Source: Acidovorax sp. NO-1 (GTDB taxonomy: Bacteria; Pseudomonadota; Gammaproteobacteria; Burkholderiales; Burkholderiaceae_C). From it: a stretch of DNA of 64,000 nucleotides. How positions within the stretch are numbered: position 1 is the first letter of the stretch; every line of letters begins with the position of its first letter. Both the position numbers and the translations under genes were made by a program. Shown here piece after piece: positions 17,466 through 24,593 of the stretch. The DNA lies in NCBI RefSeq assembly GCF_000238595.1, contig NZ_AGTS01000105.1:1-64000 (forward strand), given 5' to 3'. The notes below the pieces were generated by a model. The model saw only the letters and a program-made list of their open reading frames with translations, ran no database searches and was not told the origin of the DNA.

Positions 17466-19281
17466 GCGCGGGGTTGCCCAGCGTGGGCTGCGCCATGAGC
17501 TGGACCATGGCATTGCGCAATTGCCCGGTGGACACCGGCTTGTGCAGCAGCAGCGCGGAGGTGGATTGCGCATCGCGCAGGCGCTGGGGCGAGGTGTCGC
17601 CGGTCAGGATGATGGCAGGTACCGGCGTGCCCAGGTAGGCGCGCAGGGCCTGCAGCACCTGCTTGCCGGTCTCTTCGTGGCGCAGCCGGAAGTCGGTGAT
17701 GATGATGTCCGGCGTGATGTCGTCCAGGCACTCCAGTGCATCGGCGCTGGATTCTGCGGTGATGCACTGGCAGCCCCAGCTGTGCAGCAGCGACTGCATG
17801 CCCGTGCGCACGGCTTCGTCATCGTCGATCGCCAGCACCTTCAGGCCGCTAAGGCTTCTCGCATCGGGTGCCGTGGTGGTGTCGTCCTCCAGCGCGCCCT
17901 GCCAACGGTCGAGCCACAGCCGGAACACCGAGCCCCGGCCTGGCTGGGACAGCACCTCCACTGACGTCTTCATCTCCCGCGCCAGGCGCTGAACAATCGC
18001 CAGGCCCAGCCCCAGGCCCTTGCGGCGGTCGCGTTCGGGGTTTCCGAGCTGGTGAAACTCCTTGAAGATGTTGTCCCACTGGCTTTGCGGAATGCCGGCG
18101 CCGGTGTCCCACACTTCCAGGGCAAGGCGTTTGCCGCGCGTGCGGCAGGCGATCAGCACGCCGCCCCTGGCGGTGTAGCGCAGCGCGTTGGAGATGAAGT
18201 TGTGCATCACCAGCCCGACCAGCGAGCGGTCGGCAAACGCGGCGGCCGATGTCTCGCGGGTGCGGTACACGAGGCCAGCGGTGTCCGCCTGCACACCGAA
18301 TTCCTGCTCCAGCGCCGTCAGCAGGGGCTGCACGGCGAAGGCATCGGGCCGCACCTTCACCACGCCCGCTTCAAGCCGCGAGTAGTCGAGCAGGGTGGTC
18401 AGCATTTCGGCGGCCGCGCCCGATGCGGCATGGGCGTGCCCCAGCACCGTGCGCTGGTGGTCGTTCAGGGGGCTGCGCTGCAGTGACTCCAGAAACAGTC
18501 CCATCGCATGCAGCGGCTGGCGCAAATCATGGCTGGCGGCTGCCAGAAAGCGGGATTTGTCGCGGTCGGCCTGTTCAGCCGCTTCCTGTGCGGCCAGCGC
18601 GCGTTGCGATTCGGCACGCAGCTGGTTGACCAGCCGGTCGTTCTCCAGCTTGAGTGCAATGCTGCGGCGGGTGGCCCGGTCTGCCGTGCGCGCCTGCAGG
18701 CCGGTCAGCGCGAAGTACACGCTGGTGAGGAAAAGCGCAGGCCACATCACGGGCCCGCCCGCCAGGGCCACTGCCACCATCACCCCGCCCACTGCACTGC
18801 CAAGGTACGTGACGTACGCCCTGTACAGCGGCGCGCCCAGCCCCAGGGCACCCGATGACACGGTGCTCACGATGCCGATGGCGTAAATGACGCTTTCCGG
18901 GCTGCCCCAGTAGAGCACCACATAGCCCAGGCTCCCCCAGCTCAGCCCCATGGCGGCCATGCAGGCGATCAGCTTGCGCGCCGCCTGCCGCGCCGGGTCG
19001 GCAAAAGGCGCAATGCTGCGCACGGTGAGATACACCCCGGCCACCACCAGCGCGTGTGCCACCAGCCACACGGTGACGGCCTCTGGCTGGGTCACCCGCG
19101 CCATGACCCACAGCGTACCCAGCGCAGTGGCCAGCGAGGCCAGCAGCGTCATGGGGAAGTTCTGCCGCAGCAAGGCCACCTGCTCGCGCAGCACCTCGTC
19201 GCGCTCCCACACCGGCCATCCCCAGCGCGTGGGGGGCTGCACGGCATCCGACCCTGGCGGCAGTGCCTCAGAGGGGGTCAT
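17437..19281 (-). CDS. Hybrid sensor histidine kinase with receiver domain
   Basis: A 614-residue membrane histidine kinase. Residues about 40-200 hold six or so hydrophobic segments forming a membrane sensor of no family I can name. A short coiled linker follows, then the phosphoacceptor His251 in AASHDLRQPLHAM, the HATPase domain with HNFISNALRYT, DTGAGIP and GLGLGLAIV, and a C-terminal receiver domain with Asp530 in ITDFRLRHEE. The ATG at 19281 overlaps the end of the response regulator gene by 14 bases, showing translational coupling. It is convergent with and overlaps calB. The signal sensed is unknown. Confidence 0.9.
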   Translation of the reverse strand: MTPSEALPPGSDAVQPPTRWGWPVWERDEVLREQVALLRQNFPMTLLASLATALGTLWVMARVTQPEAVTVWLVAHALVVAGVYLTVRSIAPFADPARQAARKLIACMAAMGLSWGSLGYVVLYWGSPESVIYAIGIVSTVSSGALGLGAPLYRAYVTYLGSAVGGVMVAVALAGGPVMWPALFLTSVYFALTGLQARTADRATRRSIALKLENDRLVNQLRAESQRALAAQEAAEQADRDKSRFLAAASHDLRQPLHAMGLFLESLQRSPLNDHQRTVLGHAHAASGAAAEMLTTLLDYSRLEAGVVKVRPDAFAVQPLLTALEQEFGVQADTAGLVYRTRETSAAAFADRSLVGLVMHNFISNALRYTARGGVLIACRTRGKRLALEVWDTGAGIPQSQWDNIFKEFHQLGNPERDRRKGLGLGLAIVQRLAREMKTSVEVLSQPGRGSVFRLWLDRWQGALEDDTTTAPDARSLSGLKVLAIDDDEAVRTGMQSLLHSWGCQCITAESSADALECLDDITPDIIITDFRLRHEETGKQVLQALRAYLGTPVPAIILTGDTSPQRLRDAQSTSALLLHKPVSTGQLRNAMVQLMAQPTLGNPAPTASAAAAP

Positions 19282-19903
19282 GGAGCTGGGGGGTGGACAG
19301 GCCCAGGCGCTGGGCCGCCAGCAAGGCGGCGCTGCGGCTGTTGACGCCCAGTTGCGCAAAGATGGCCGCCACATGCACCCGCACGGTGTTCTCGCTCAGC
19401 CCCAGGTCGCGCGCAATGACCTTGTTGGGCTTGCCGGTGCACAGGTGCGACAGCACATCCAGCTGCCGCGCGGTGAGCGACGGGGTGTCCGGCCCGCGCG
19501 TGGTGGCGCTGTTGCCGCTGTTGATCGGAAAGCAAGGCTGGCCCGCCAGGGCGCAGCTGATGGCCTCCAGGATGTCTTCGGCGCTCGCGGACTTGGGCAG
19601 AAAGCCATCGGCGCCGCGCACGCGTGCCTCATGGATCGCATCCGGTGCCACGCTGGCCGATACCAGCACGATGCGCGCCCGGGGGCAGGCCTGGCGCAAC
19701 AGGCGCAGGCCGTCCAGGCCACTCATGCCCGGCAGCTGGATGTCCAGCAACACCAGGTCGGCATCGGCCATCTCCAGCGCGCAGGCTTCGGCGATGGAGC
19801 CTGCCTCGGCAATCGAGCCTACCCGGGGGTGGTCCTGCACGATCAGGCGAAGCCCGGTACGGAACAGATTGTGGTCGTCCACAAGCAAAAGGCGGGCAGT
19901 CAT
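19268..19903 (-). CDS. LuxR/NarL-family response regulator
   Basis: A 211-residue regulator. The receiver domain has LVDDHNLFR at the N-terminus and the phosphoacceptor Asp54 in LLDIQLPGMSG. The C-terminal GerE helix-turn-helix begins LTARQLDVLSHL and includes NKVIARDLGLSENTVRVHVAAIF. The ATG at 19903 is preferred to one six codons upstream because receiver homology starts directly after it. Residues 29-40 contain a tandem duplication of GSIAEA. The gene heads an operon with the hybrid kinase and is divergent from an adhesin-repeat-like gene. Confidence 0.93.
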   Translation of the reverse strand: MTARLLLVDDHNLFRTGLRLIVQDHPRVGSIAEAGSIAEACALEMADADLVLLDIQLPGMSGLDGLRLLRQACPRARIVLVSASVAPDAIHEARVRGADGFLPKSASAEDILEAISCALAGQPCFPINSGNSATTRGPDTPSLTARQLDVLSHLCTGKPNKVIARDLGLSENTVRVHVAAIFAQLGVNSRSAALLAAQRLGLSTPQLHDPL

Positions 19904-19934
19904 GCACCAAGTATTGCGCACAACGCCGTGTTGC

Positions 19935-19944
19935 GGACTAGTCC
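19935..19944. promoter_or_regulatory. Perfect 10-bp palindrome, candidate operator
   Basis: GGACTAGTCC lies 32 bp upstream of the response regulator start, between it and the divergent adhesin-repeat-like gene. Its position and symmetry suit a dimeric LuxR-type regulator. CTAG is often rare in bacterial genomes, so the match stands out. Confidence 0.45.
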
Positions 19945-20078
19945 ATTTGTGCGATGGACGCAGCTTGGCTCACTTTCTAGACTTTCCGTCAAGCATTGAA
20001 ATGCACCTGGAACAGGTCCCGGGGCGTGGCAATGCGCAAGCCTTCCGGTTCTGTTTTCTTGCTATTCAAAGGTGTTCC

Positions 20079-20675
20079 ATGACTGCCCATGCTCTGCACT
20101 CCCCGTCGCCCACTTCCGATGTGTCCCGTCACCACAGCGAGCGTCGGCCTGGCGCGGGTGTGCAATGCAGTGCGGTGCTGGGAGGAAACACCCTGGCGCA
20201 CATCGTGGAAGAAAACTGCCCGGGGATGCTGCCCTCGGCCGGGGTGGTGGTCGAGCACCTGGATGCGCAGGCTGGAACCTGGCAGTTTTCGCTGGACGAG
20301 GGGCGGACCTGGCGCGCCATCCGCACCGACCTGATCAACCGTGCCGGAAACATGGGCCTGGCGCTGAACCGCGATGCGCGCCTGCGGGTACTGCCGTTTG
20401 CGGGCCACCGGGTCAGCGGGGTCCGCGTGGCTTTTCACACTGTGCAGCGCAGCCACGGGATGGGCAATGGCAGCTACCGCCCCTATGCAAGCGACGAGCG
20501 GGAAGAGGGGTGTTCCTGCACCGTGACCCTGGTGCTGGCGCTCTCTGCGATCAACGGAGCTCCGCCCGTGGTGCACGTGCCGCGGCCGCGCAACAAGCGC
20601 GCACTGGTGCAGCGAACCGCAGCGGGTGCGGGGCCGGCAGGGGGCTCATTGGGCGACGGCATGGCGCTGGCGTGA
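20079..20675 (+). CDS. Orphan protein with a single adhesin-type (VCBS/cadherin-like) repeat
   Basis: A 198-residue protein starting at ATG 20079, preceded by AAAGGTG. Residues about 38-115 carry the pattern found in repeats of giant calcium-dependent adhesins: GNTLAHIV, then GVVVEHLDAQAGTWQFSLD, a Trp-containing TWRAI turn, and LRVLPFAGHRVSGVRVAFH. The tail is basic and Gly/Pro-rich (PRPRNKRALVQR). There is no clear signal peptide and no other repeats, so it is an isolated module, not a full adhesin. It is divergent from the two-component genes. The family assignment rests on pattern resemblance only. Confidence 0.6.
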   Translation: MTAHALHSPSPTSDVSRHHSERRPGAGVQCSAVLGGNTLAHIVEENCPGMLPSAGVVVEHLDAQAGTWQFSLDEGRTWRAIRTDLINRAGNMGLALNRDARLRVLPFAGHRVSGVRVAFHTVQRSHGMGNGSYRPYASDEREEGCSCTVTLVLALSAINGAPPVVHVPRPRNKRALVQRTAAGAGPAGGSLGDGMALA

Positions 20676-20744
20676 TGGGGCTTGCGGCCCAGCTGCCGCG
20701 TTTTCGTGCGCCCTGAACGTTGGGAAGCCGGACAAGGAGCGGAA

Positions 20745-20771
20745 GGGGGAGGGAGGGGCACAAAAGGGGGG
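20745..20771 (+). other. Potential G-quadruplex upstream of the GNAT gene
   Basis: G-runs of 5, 3, 4 and 6 with loops of 1, 1 and 7 bases in the gap before the acetyltransferase gene, on its coding strand. Confidence 0.5.
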
Positions 20772-20850
20772 CGCCTCAGGGGCAAAAACCGTTTGCGGCG
20801 ACAATGCCGGTCCTTTTGTTTTTCATTCCCCGTTTTCGTTCGGTTTTTCC

Positions 20851-21372
20851 ATGTCCAGTATCCAGGTTCGTCCCGCTACGCTTCGCGATGCCAAAGCCAT
20901 TGCCCAGATCCACACCGTCTCTGCCCAAGAGGCCTACAAAGGACTGGTGCCCGACGAGCAGTTGAAATCCATGTCGGTCGAGAAGCGCCAGGCCTACTGG
21001 CGCGAGGCCATCGAATATTGCGAGCCCCAGGTCCAAGTGGCCGTGGACGGCGAGAAGATCGTCGGTTTTGTCGGCTACGACCGCTCGCGCGATGAAAAAT
21101 CCCGCCCCACCACGGGCGAAATCTGGGCTATCTACGCGGCGCCCACCCACTGGAACCAGGGCGTGGGCCTGGCCCTGTGGGATGCGGCCCGTGACGGCCT
21201 GCAGGAAGAAGGCTGCACCAACGTGACCGCCTGGGTGCCGCTGCGCAACGAACGCGCCCTGCGTTTTCACGAGATGGCCGGCTTCAAGCGCGAGCTGTCC
21301 ACGGCCAAGACGGCGGTGATCGGCGGCGTGAAGATTGAAGAAGTGCGCCTGAAGCGCCCGATCAACGCGTAG
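20851..21372 (+). CDS. GNAT family N-acetyltransferase
   Basis: A 173-residue acetyl-CoA-dependent acyltransferase. The fold starts with IQVRPATLRDAKAIAQIH. The acetyl-CoA-binding region is IWAIYAAPTHWNQGVGLALWDAA, with the Gln-Gly-Val-Gly pyrophosphate loop, and the C-terminal ALRFHEMAGFKRE is typical of GNATs that act on proteins or small amines. The substrate is unknown. The ATG at 20851 starts the homology. The leader is pyrimidine-rich and lacks a clear ribosome-binding site; a G-quadruplex-prone tract lies 80 bp upstream. A family 2 repeat follows. Confidence 0.88.
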   Translation: MSSIQVRPATLRDAKAIAQIHTVSAQEAYKGLVPDEQLKSMSVEKRQAYWREAIEYCEPQVQVAVDGEKIVGFVGYDRSRDEKSRPTTGEIWAIYAAPTHWNQGVGLALWDAARDGLQEEGCTNVTAWVPLRNERALRFHEMAGFKRELSTAKTAVIGGVKIEEVRLKRPINA

Positions 21373-21384
21373 GATGAACAACAA

Positions 21385-21508
21385 CCCCCTGAGCGACTTC
21401 GTCGCTTCCCCCTTCTCTCGCGCTTTGCGCGGGAAGGGGGACGCCGCCAGCGCGGCGGGGCGGCCCTTGCGCGGCGGCCTAGGCAGGGGCCGCGCCAGTT
21501 TCACGGGC
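21385..21508. repeat. Dispersed GC-rich repeat, family 2, copy 2
   Basis: A second copy of the element at 9965-10070: CCCCCTGAGCGACTTCGTCGC, CTTCCCCC, GGGAAGGGGGACGCCGCC, GGCGGGGCGGCCCTTGCGCG and GCCGCGCCAGTTTCACGGG. An extra palindrome, TCTCTCGCGCTTTGCGCGGG, sits in the middle. It fills the gap between the GNAT and methyltransferase genes. Confidence 0.75.
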
Positions 21509-21539
21509 TGCTGTTAACGCCCGAAGCAATAGCAATCTG

Positions 21540-22733
21540 ATGCCCACACTTCTTCCTATGATCGAATGGAGCCGCCAGGGCCAGATTCAACAAGCCCAGT
21601 GGCGCTCCGAAAGCAGTGCCCCGGCGCCGCGCCGGGTCGTCACCGCCGACGACACTCTGGCCGCTGACACGGCCTATCGCATGGCCTGTGAAGGCACGGG
21701 CCTGCTGTGGCAGGGCGATTTCCAGAACGCCCGGCTGCTGTTGCAGGCGCTGATGCGCCGCGCTGATGGCAAATCGGGCAAGTCGGGCAAGGCAGGCAAG
21801 CCCCGCAAGTCCGCAGCCAAAGCGGCGGAAAAAGCCGCTGCCGCAACCCCTGCCGAAGCCTTTCACCTGCACCGCCAGGCGCAGGCGCAGCGTGCGCGGG
21901 TGCTGGCGTCGGTGCTCATCCCGCTGGAGGGTGACTACGCCATCGACCTTCGCCGCGCGCCCGACTGGCGCCAGGCCTGCAGCGAGGCCTGGGGCCCTGC
22001 GACCGGCGAGCGTTCGATGGCTACGCTGCGCGAGTTGCTGGGCCTGGTGGGCGCACACGAGTGGCGCAAGAAGGGGGTGGAAGTGCCCGCCCTGGGCGCG
22101 CCGCCGCACAACCGCATCCATCCGCATTACGGCGTGTTTTCGCCGGTGCGCGGCGAATATGTGGGCCTTGTGGCCGATGCAGCGCTGCCCGGAAAGGCCC
22201 TCGCCTTCGACATTGGCGTGGGCACCGGCGTGTTGTCGGCCGTGCTCGCACGCCGTGGCGTGCAACGCGTGGTGGCCACGGACCAGGACCCGCGCGCGCT
22301 GGCCTGTGCGCGCGAAAACCTGCAGCGCCTTGGCGTGCTGCCCCAGGTCGAGCTGCTGCAGGCAGACCTGTTCCCACCCGGCCGCGCCCCACTGGTGGTG
22401 TGCAACCCGCCGTGGGTGCCGGCGCGCGCCAGCTCGCCCATCGAGCGCGCGGTGTACGACGAAGGCAGCCGCATGCTCAAGGGCTTTCTGGCGGGGCTGG
22501 CAGACCATCTGGAACCCGGTGGCGAGGGCTGGCTGATCCTTTCGGACCTGGCAGAGCACCTGGGTTTGCGCCCGCGCGCGCAATTGCTGCAGTGGATTGC
22601 CGAAGCGGGGCTTGTAGTGCGCGGTCGCACCGATGTGAAACCCCTGCACCCCAAGGCCGCCGACGCGGGCGATGCCCTGCATGCAGCGCGGGCGGCAGAG
22701 GTGACATCGCTGTGGCGGCTGGCTGCGGCGTGA
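21540..22733 (+). CDS. SAM-dependent methyltransferase, PrmC/HemK-like
   Basis: A 397-residue protein. Residues about 70-100 are a Lys/Ala-rich low-complexity stretch. The class I methyltransferase domain follows with motif I DIGVGTGVLSAVLARRG, acidic VVATDQDPRALACARENL and the VVCNPPWVP motif. NPPW/NPPY is typical of enzymes that methylate Gln or the exocyclic amines of DNA or RNA, so a protein-glutamine or RNA-adenine/guanine target is likely. The start at 21540 is uncertain; ATG 21558 is an alternative. Confidence 0.85.
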   Translation: MPTLLPMIEWSRQGQIQQAQWRSESSAPAPRRVVTADDTLAADTAYRMACEGTGLLWQGDFQNARLLLQALMRRADGKSGKSGKAGKPRKSAAKAAEKAAAATPAEAFHLHRQAQAQRARVLASVLIPLEGDYAIDLRRAPDWRQACSEAWGPATGERSMATLRELLGLVGAHEWRKKGVEVPALGAPPHNRIHPHYGVFSPVRGEYVGLVADAALPGKALAFDIGVGTGVLSAVLARRGVQRVVATDQDPRALACARENLQRLGVLPQVELLQADLFPPGRAPLVVCNPPWVPARASSPIERAVYDEGSRMLKGFLAGLADHLEPGGEGWLILSDLAEHLGLRPRAQLLQWIAEAGLVVRGRTDVKPLHPKAADAGDALHAARAAEVTSLWRLAAA

Positions 22734-22802
22734 TGCCGGCCTGAGTGCTTCGCCTCTTTACCGTTTCACCGCGTCACCGCAGCCTGGCCTGAAGACCGCC
22801 CC

Positions 22803-23357
22803 TCAGGCCATGGCTGAGGGCTGGGTCGACTCGAAGGGCATCGACTCCGAGGGTGCGAAGGGCAGCAACTTCTCGAACTTTTCCCGCACGCTGGCGGCGC
22901 GATCGGCCCCGGCGGTCAGTGCGATTTCTTCGAACATGGCTTCACCCACATCCAGCATGCTGGCGCGGTCTCTGGCGGCGCGCAGCGCCTCGCGGAACTG
23001 CACGGCCAGGGTGGGGTCACGCCGCGCGAACAGCCGCTCGCAGAGGTCGAACAGGTACATGCGGGCCCCCGCGAGCGAACGCAGGGTTTCGCCGGGCTCC
23101 GGGCGCTGGATGGAGGGCCTGTCGTCGGGGTCGGCGGCCACGCTGGCAGCGGCAGGCGGCAGTTCTGCCGGGCCGGCCAGGTAGCCCTGGCGCATGAGGT
23201 TCTCGACAATCTGCGCGCCGATGCCGTTGTACATGGCCTGCAGGTCAGACAGCGTCTTGCCGTCCACCAGCAGTAGCAGCGAACGTTCGCGCAGGCTCAG
23301 GGTGCGCACGCCGGGTGAGAGTTCCAGGCGGGCTTTTTCGGTTTTTTGCAGCAGCAT
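22803..23357 (-). CDS. Conserved hypothetical protein
   Basis: A 184-residue cytoplasmic protein. Residues 1-60 resemble a winged-helix-like region with LSLRERSLLLLVDGKTLSDLQ and ENLMRQGYLAGP. A Pro/Ala/Asp linker follows, and then a helical C-terminal half with ARMYLFDLCERLFARRD and FREALRAARDR. I recall similar short proteins in Comamonadaceae without known function. It is divergent from the dusC region and ends convergent with the methyltransferase. Confidence 0.75.
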   Translation of the reverse strand: MLLQKTEKARLELSPGVRTLSLRERSLLLLVDGKTLSDLQAMYNGIGAQIVENLMRQGYLAGPAELPPAAASVAADPDDRPSIQRPEPGETLRSLAGARMYLFDLCERLFARRDPTLAVQFREALRAARDRASMLDVGEAMFEEIALTAGADRAASVREKFEKLLPFAPSESMPFESTQPSAMA

Positions 23358-23486
23358 GGGTGTCTCCGGTCACGGGGTCATTGCAGCGATTGCAGCAAGC
23401 GGCCGTGACGCTGTGATGACCCCGCTGCCCCACAATGGCGGGTTGCCCGCGCAGCCGTGCGGCGGTGATCGAGATTTTTGCTATTG

Positions 23487-23539
23487 TTTTGGTAGCTGCT
23501 GGCGCTTATCCATTAAGCGCCAGAGCATGATTTGACTCA
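23487..23539 (+). repeat. Dispersed palindromic repeat, family 1, copy E
   Basis: A forward copy close to consensus: TTTTGGTAGCTGCTGGCGCT, TATCCATT, AAGCGCCAGAGCATGATTTGA. The preceding TTTTTGCTATTG supplies the outer block shared with copies C, H and I. The TGGCGCTTA and TAAGCGCCA arms pair perfectly. It lies 64 bp upstream of dusC. Confidence 0.9.
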
Positions 23540-23602
23540 TATTCTGGCTGCATGCTGCGCCCGCCCGGTGCCGGGTTGCGGTGCGTGGCAGCCGCGCTTG
23601 CG

Positions 23603-24556
23603 ATGACCTTGCTGCTTGCCCCCATGGAGGGGCTTCTGGATTTTGTGCTGCGTGATGTGCTCACCCGTGTGGGTGGGGTGGACCGCTGCGTCTCCGAGTT
23701 CATCCGCATCACCGGCACGCTGCTGCCAGACAAGGTGTTCCTGCGCTATGTGCCCGAGCTGCGCAACGGCAGCCGCACGCTGGCCGGTGTGCCGGTGCGG
23801 GCGCAGCTGCTGGGCTCCGACCCGGTGGCCATGGCCGAGAACGCGGCGCGCCTGGCGGCGCTGGGGCCGGAAGGGATCGACCTGAATTTTGGTTGCCCGG
23901 CCAAGGTGGTCAACCGCCACGGTGGCGGCGCTGCGCTGCTGCAGGAGCCCGAACGCATCGCTGCAGTGGTGGCCGCCGTGCGCCGCGCGGTGCCAGCACA
24001 CCTGCCGGTATCCGCCAAGATGCGCCTGGGTTTCAACGACACCGGCCTGATGCGCGAATGCGCGCAGGCCATGCAGGCGGGCGGCGCCTGCGAGGTGGTG
24101 GTGCATGCCCGCACCAAGGCCGATGGCTACCGGCCCCCCGCGTACTGGGAGCACATCCCCGCCATCCGCGCGGCGGTGCAGATTCCGGTGGTGGCCAATG
24201 GCGAGATCTGGTCCGTGGCCGACGCGCAGCGCTGCCGCGAAGTGTCGGGCTGCGACGCGCTGATGCTGGGGCGTGGCATGGTGGCCGACCCGGGCCTGGC
24301 CCGTGCCATCCGGGCGTCGGACGCCGGGCAGCCCGGCGCCGACACGGTGCAGTGGGCAGACCTGCTGCCGCACATCGCCGCCTTCTGGCACCTGGTGTGT
24401 GAAGACCTGGAACCCCGCCAGCGTGCGGGGCGTCTCAAGCAGTGGCTCAACCTGCTGCGCAGGCGGTTCCCCGAGGCCGAGGTGGCCTACCAGCACGTGC
24501 GCACCCTGACGGACCAGCGCACCATCAGCCAGTGGGTGGCGGCGCAGCAAACCTGA
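23603..24556 (+). CDS. dusC: tRNA-dihydrouridine(16) synthase DusC
   Basis: A 317-residue FMN-dependent enzyme reducing uridine in the tRNA D-loop. It matches E. coli DusC closely: LLAPMEGLLD at the start, VRAQLLGSDP, LNFGCPAKVVNRHGGGA with the catalytic Cys98 at the same position as E. coli, the FMN-phosphate motifs VVHARTKADGY and VVANGEIW, and DALMLGRG. I chose ATG 23603 because homology starts there; the open frame continues 17 codons upstream without homology. It is convergent with the lipoprotein gene downstream. Confidence 0.95.
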   Translation: MTLLLAPMEGLLDFVLRDVLTRVGGVDRCVSEFIRITGTLLPDKVFLRYVPELRNGSRTLAGVPVRAQLLGSDPVAMAENAARLAALGPEGIDLNFGCPAKVVNRHGGGAALLQEPERIAAVVAAVRRAVPAHLPVSAKMRLGFNDTGLMRECAQAMQAGGACEVVVHARTKADGYRPPAYWEHIPAIRAAVQIPVVANGEIWSVADAQRCREVSGCDALMLGRGMVADPGLARAIRASDAGQPGADTVQWADLLPHIAAFWHLVCEDLEPRQRAGRLKQWLNLLRRRFPEAEVAYQHVRTLTDQRTISQWVAAQQT

Positions 24557-24593
24557 ACCGCCGCGCGCGCTCGCGCGCACGCACAGCAGCGTC

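Noticed and set aside
24561-24580. Alternating GC run as Z-DNA or a terminator between dusC and the lipoprotein gene
   Set aside because: The stretch is short and interrupted, and GC alternation is common in this genome; nothing else supports a function.
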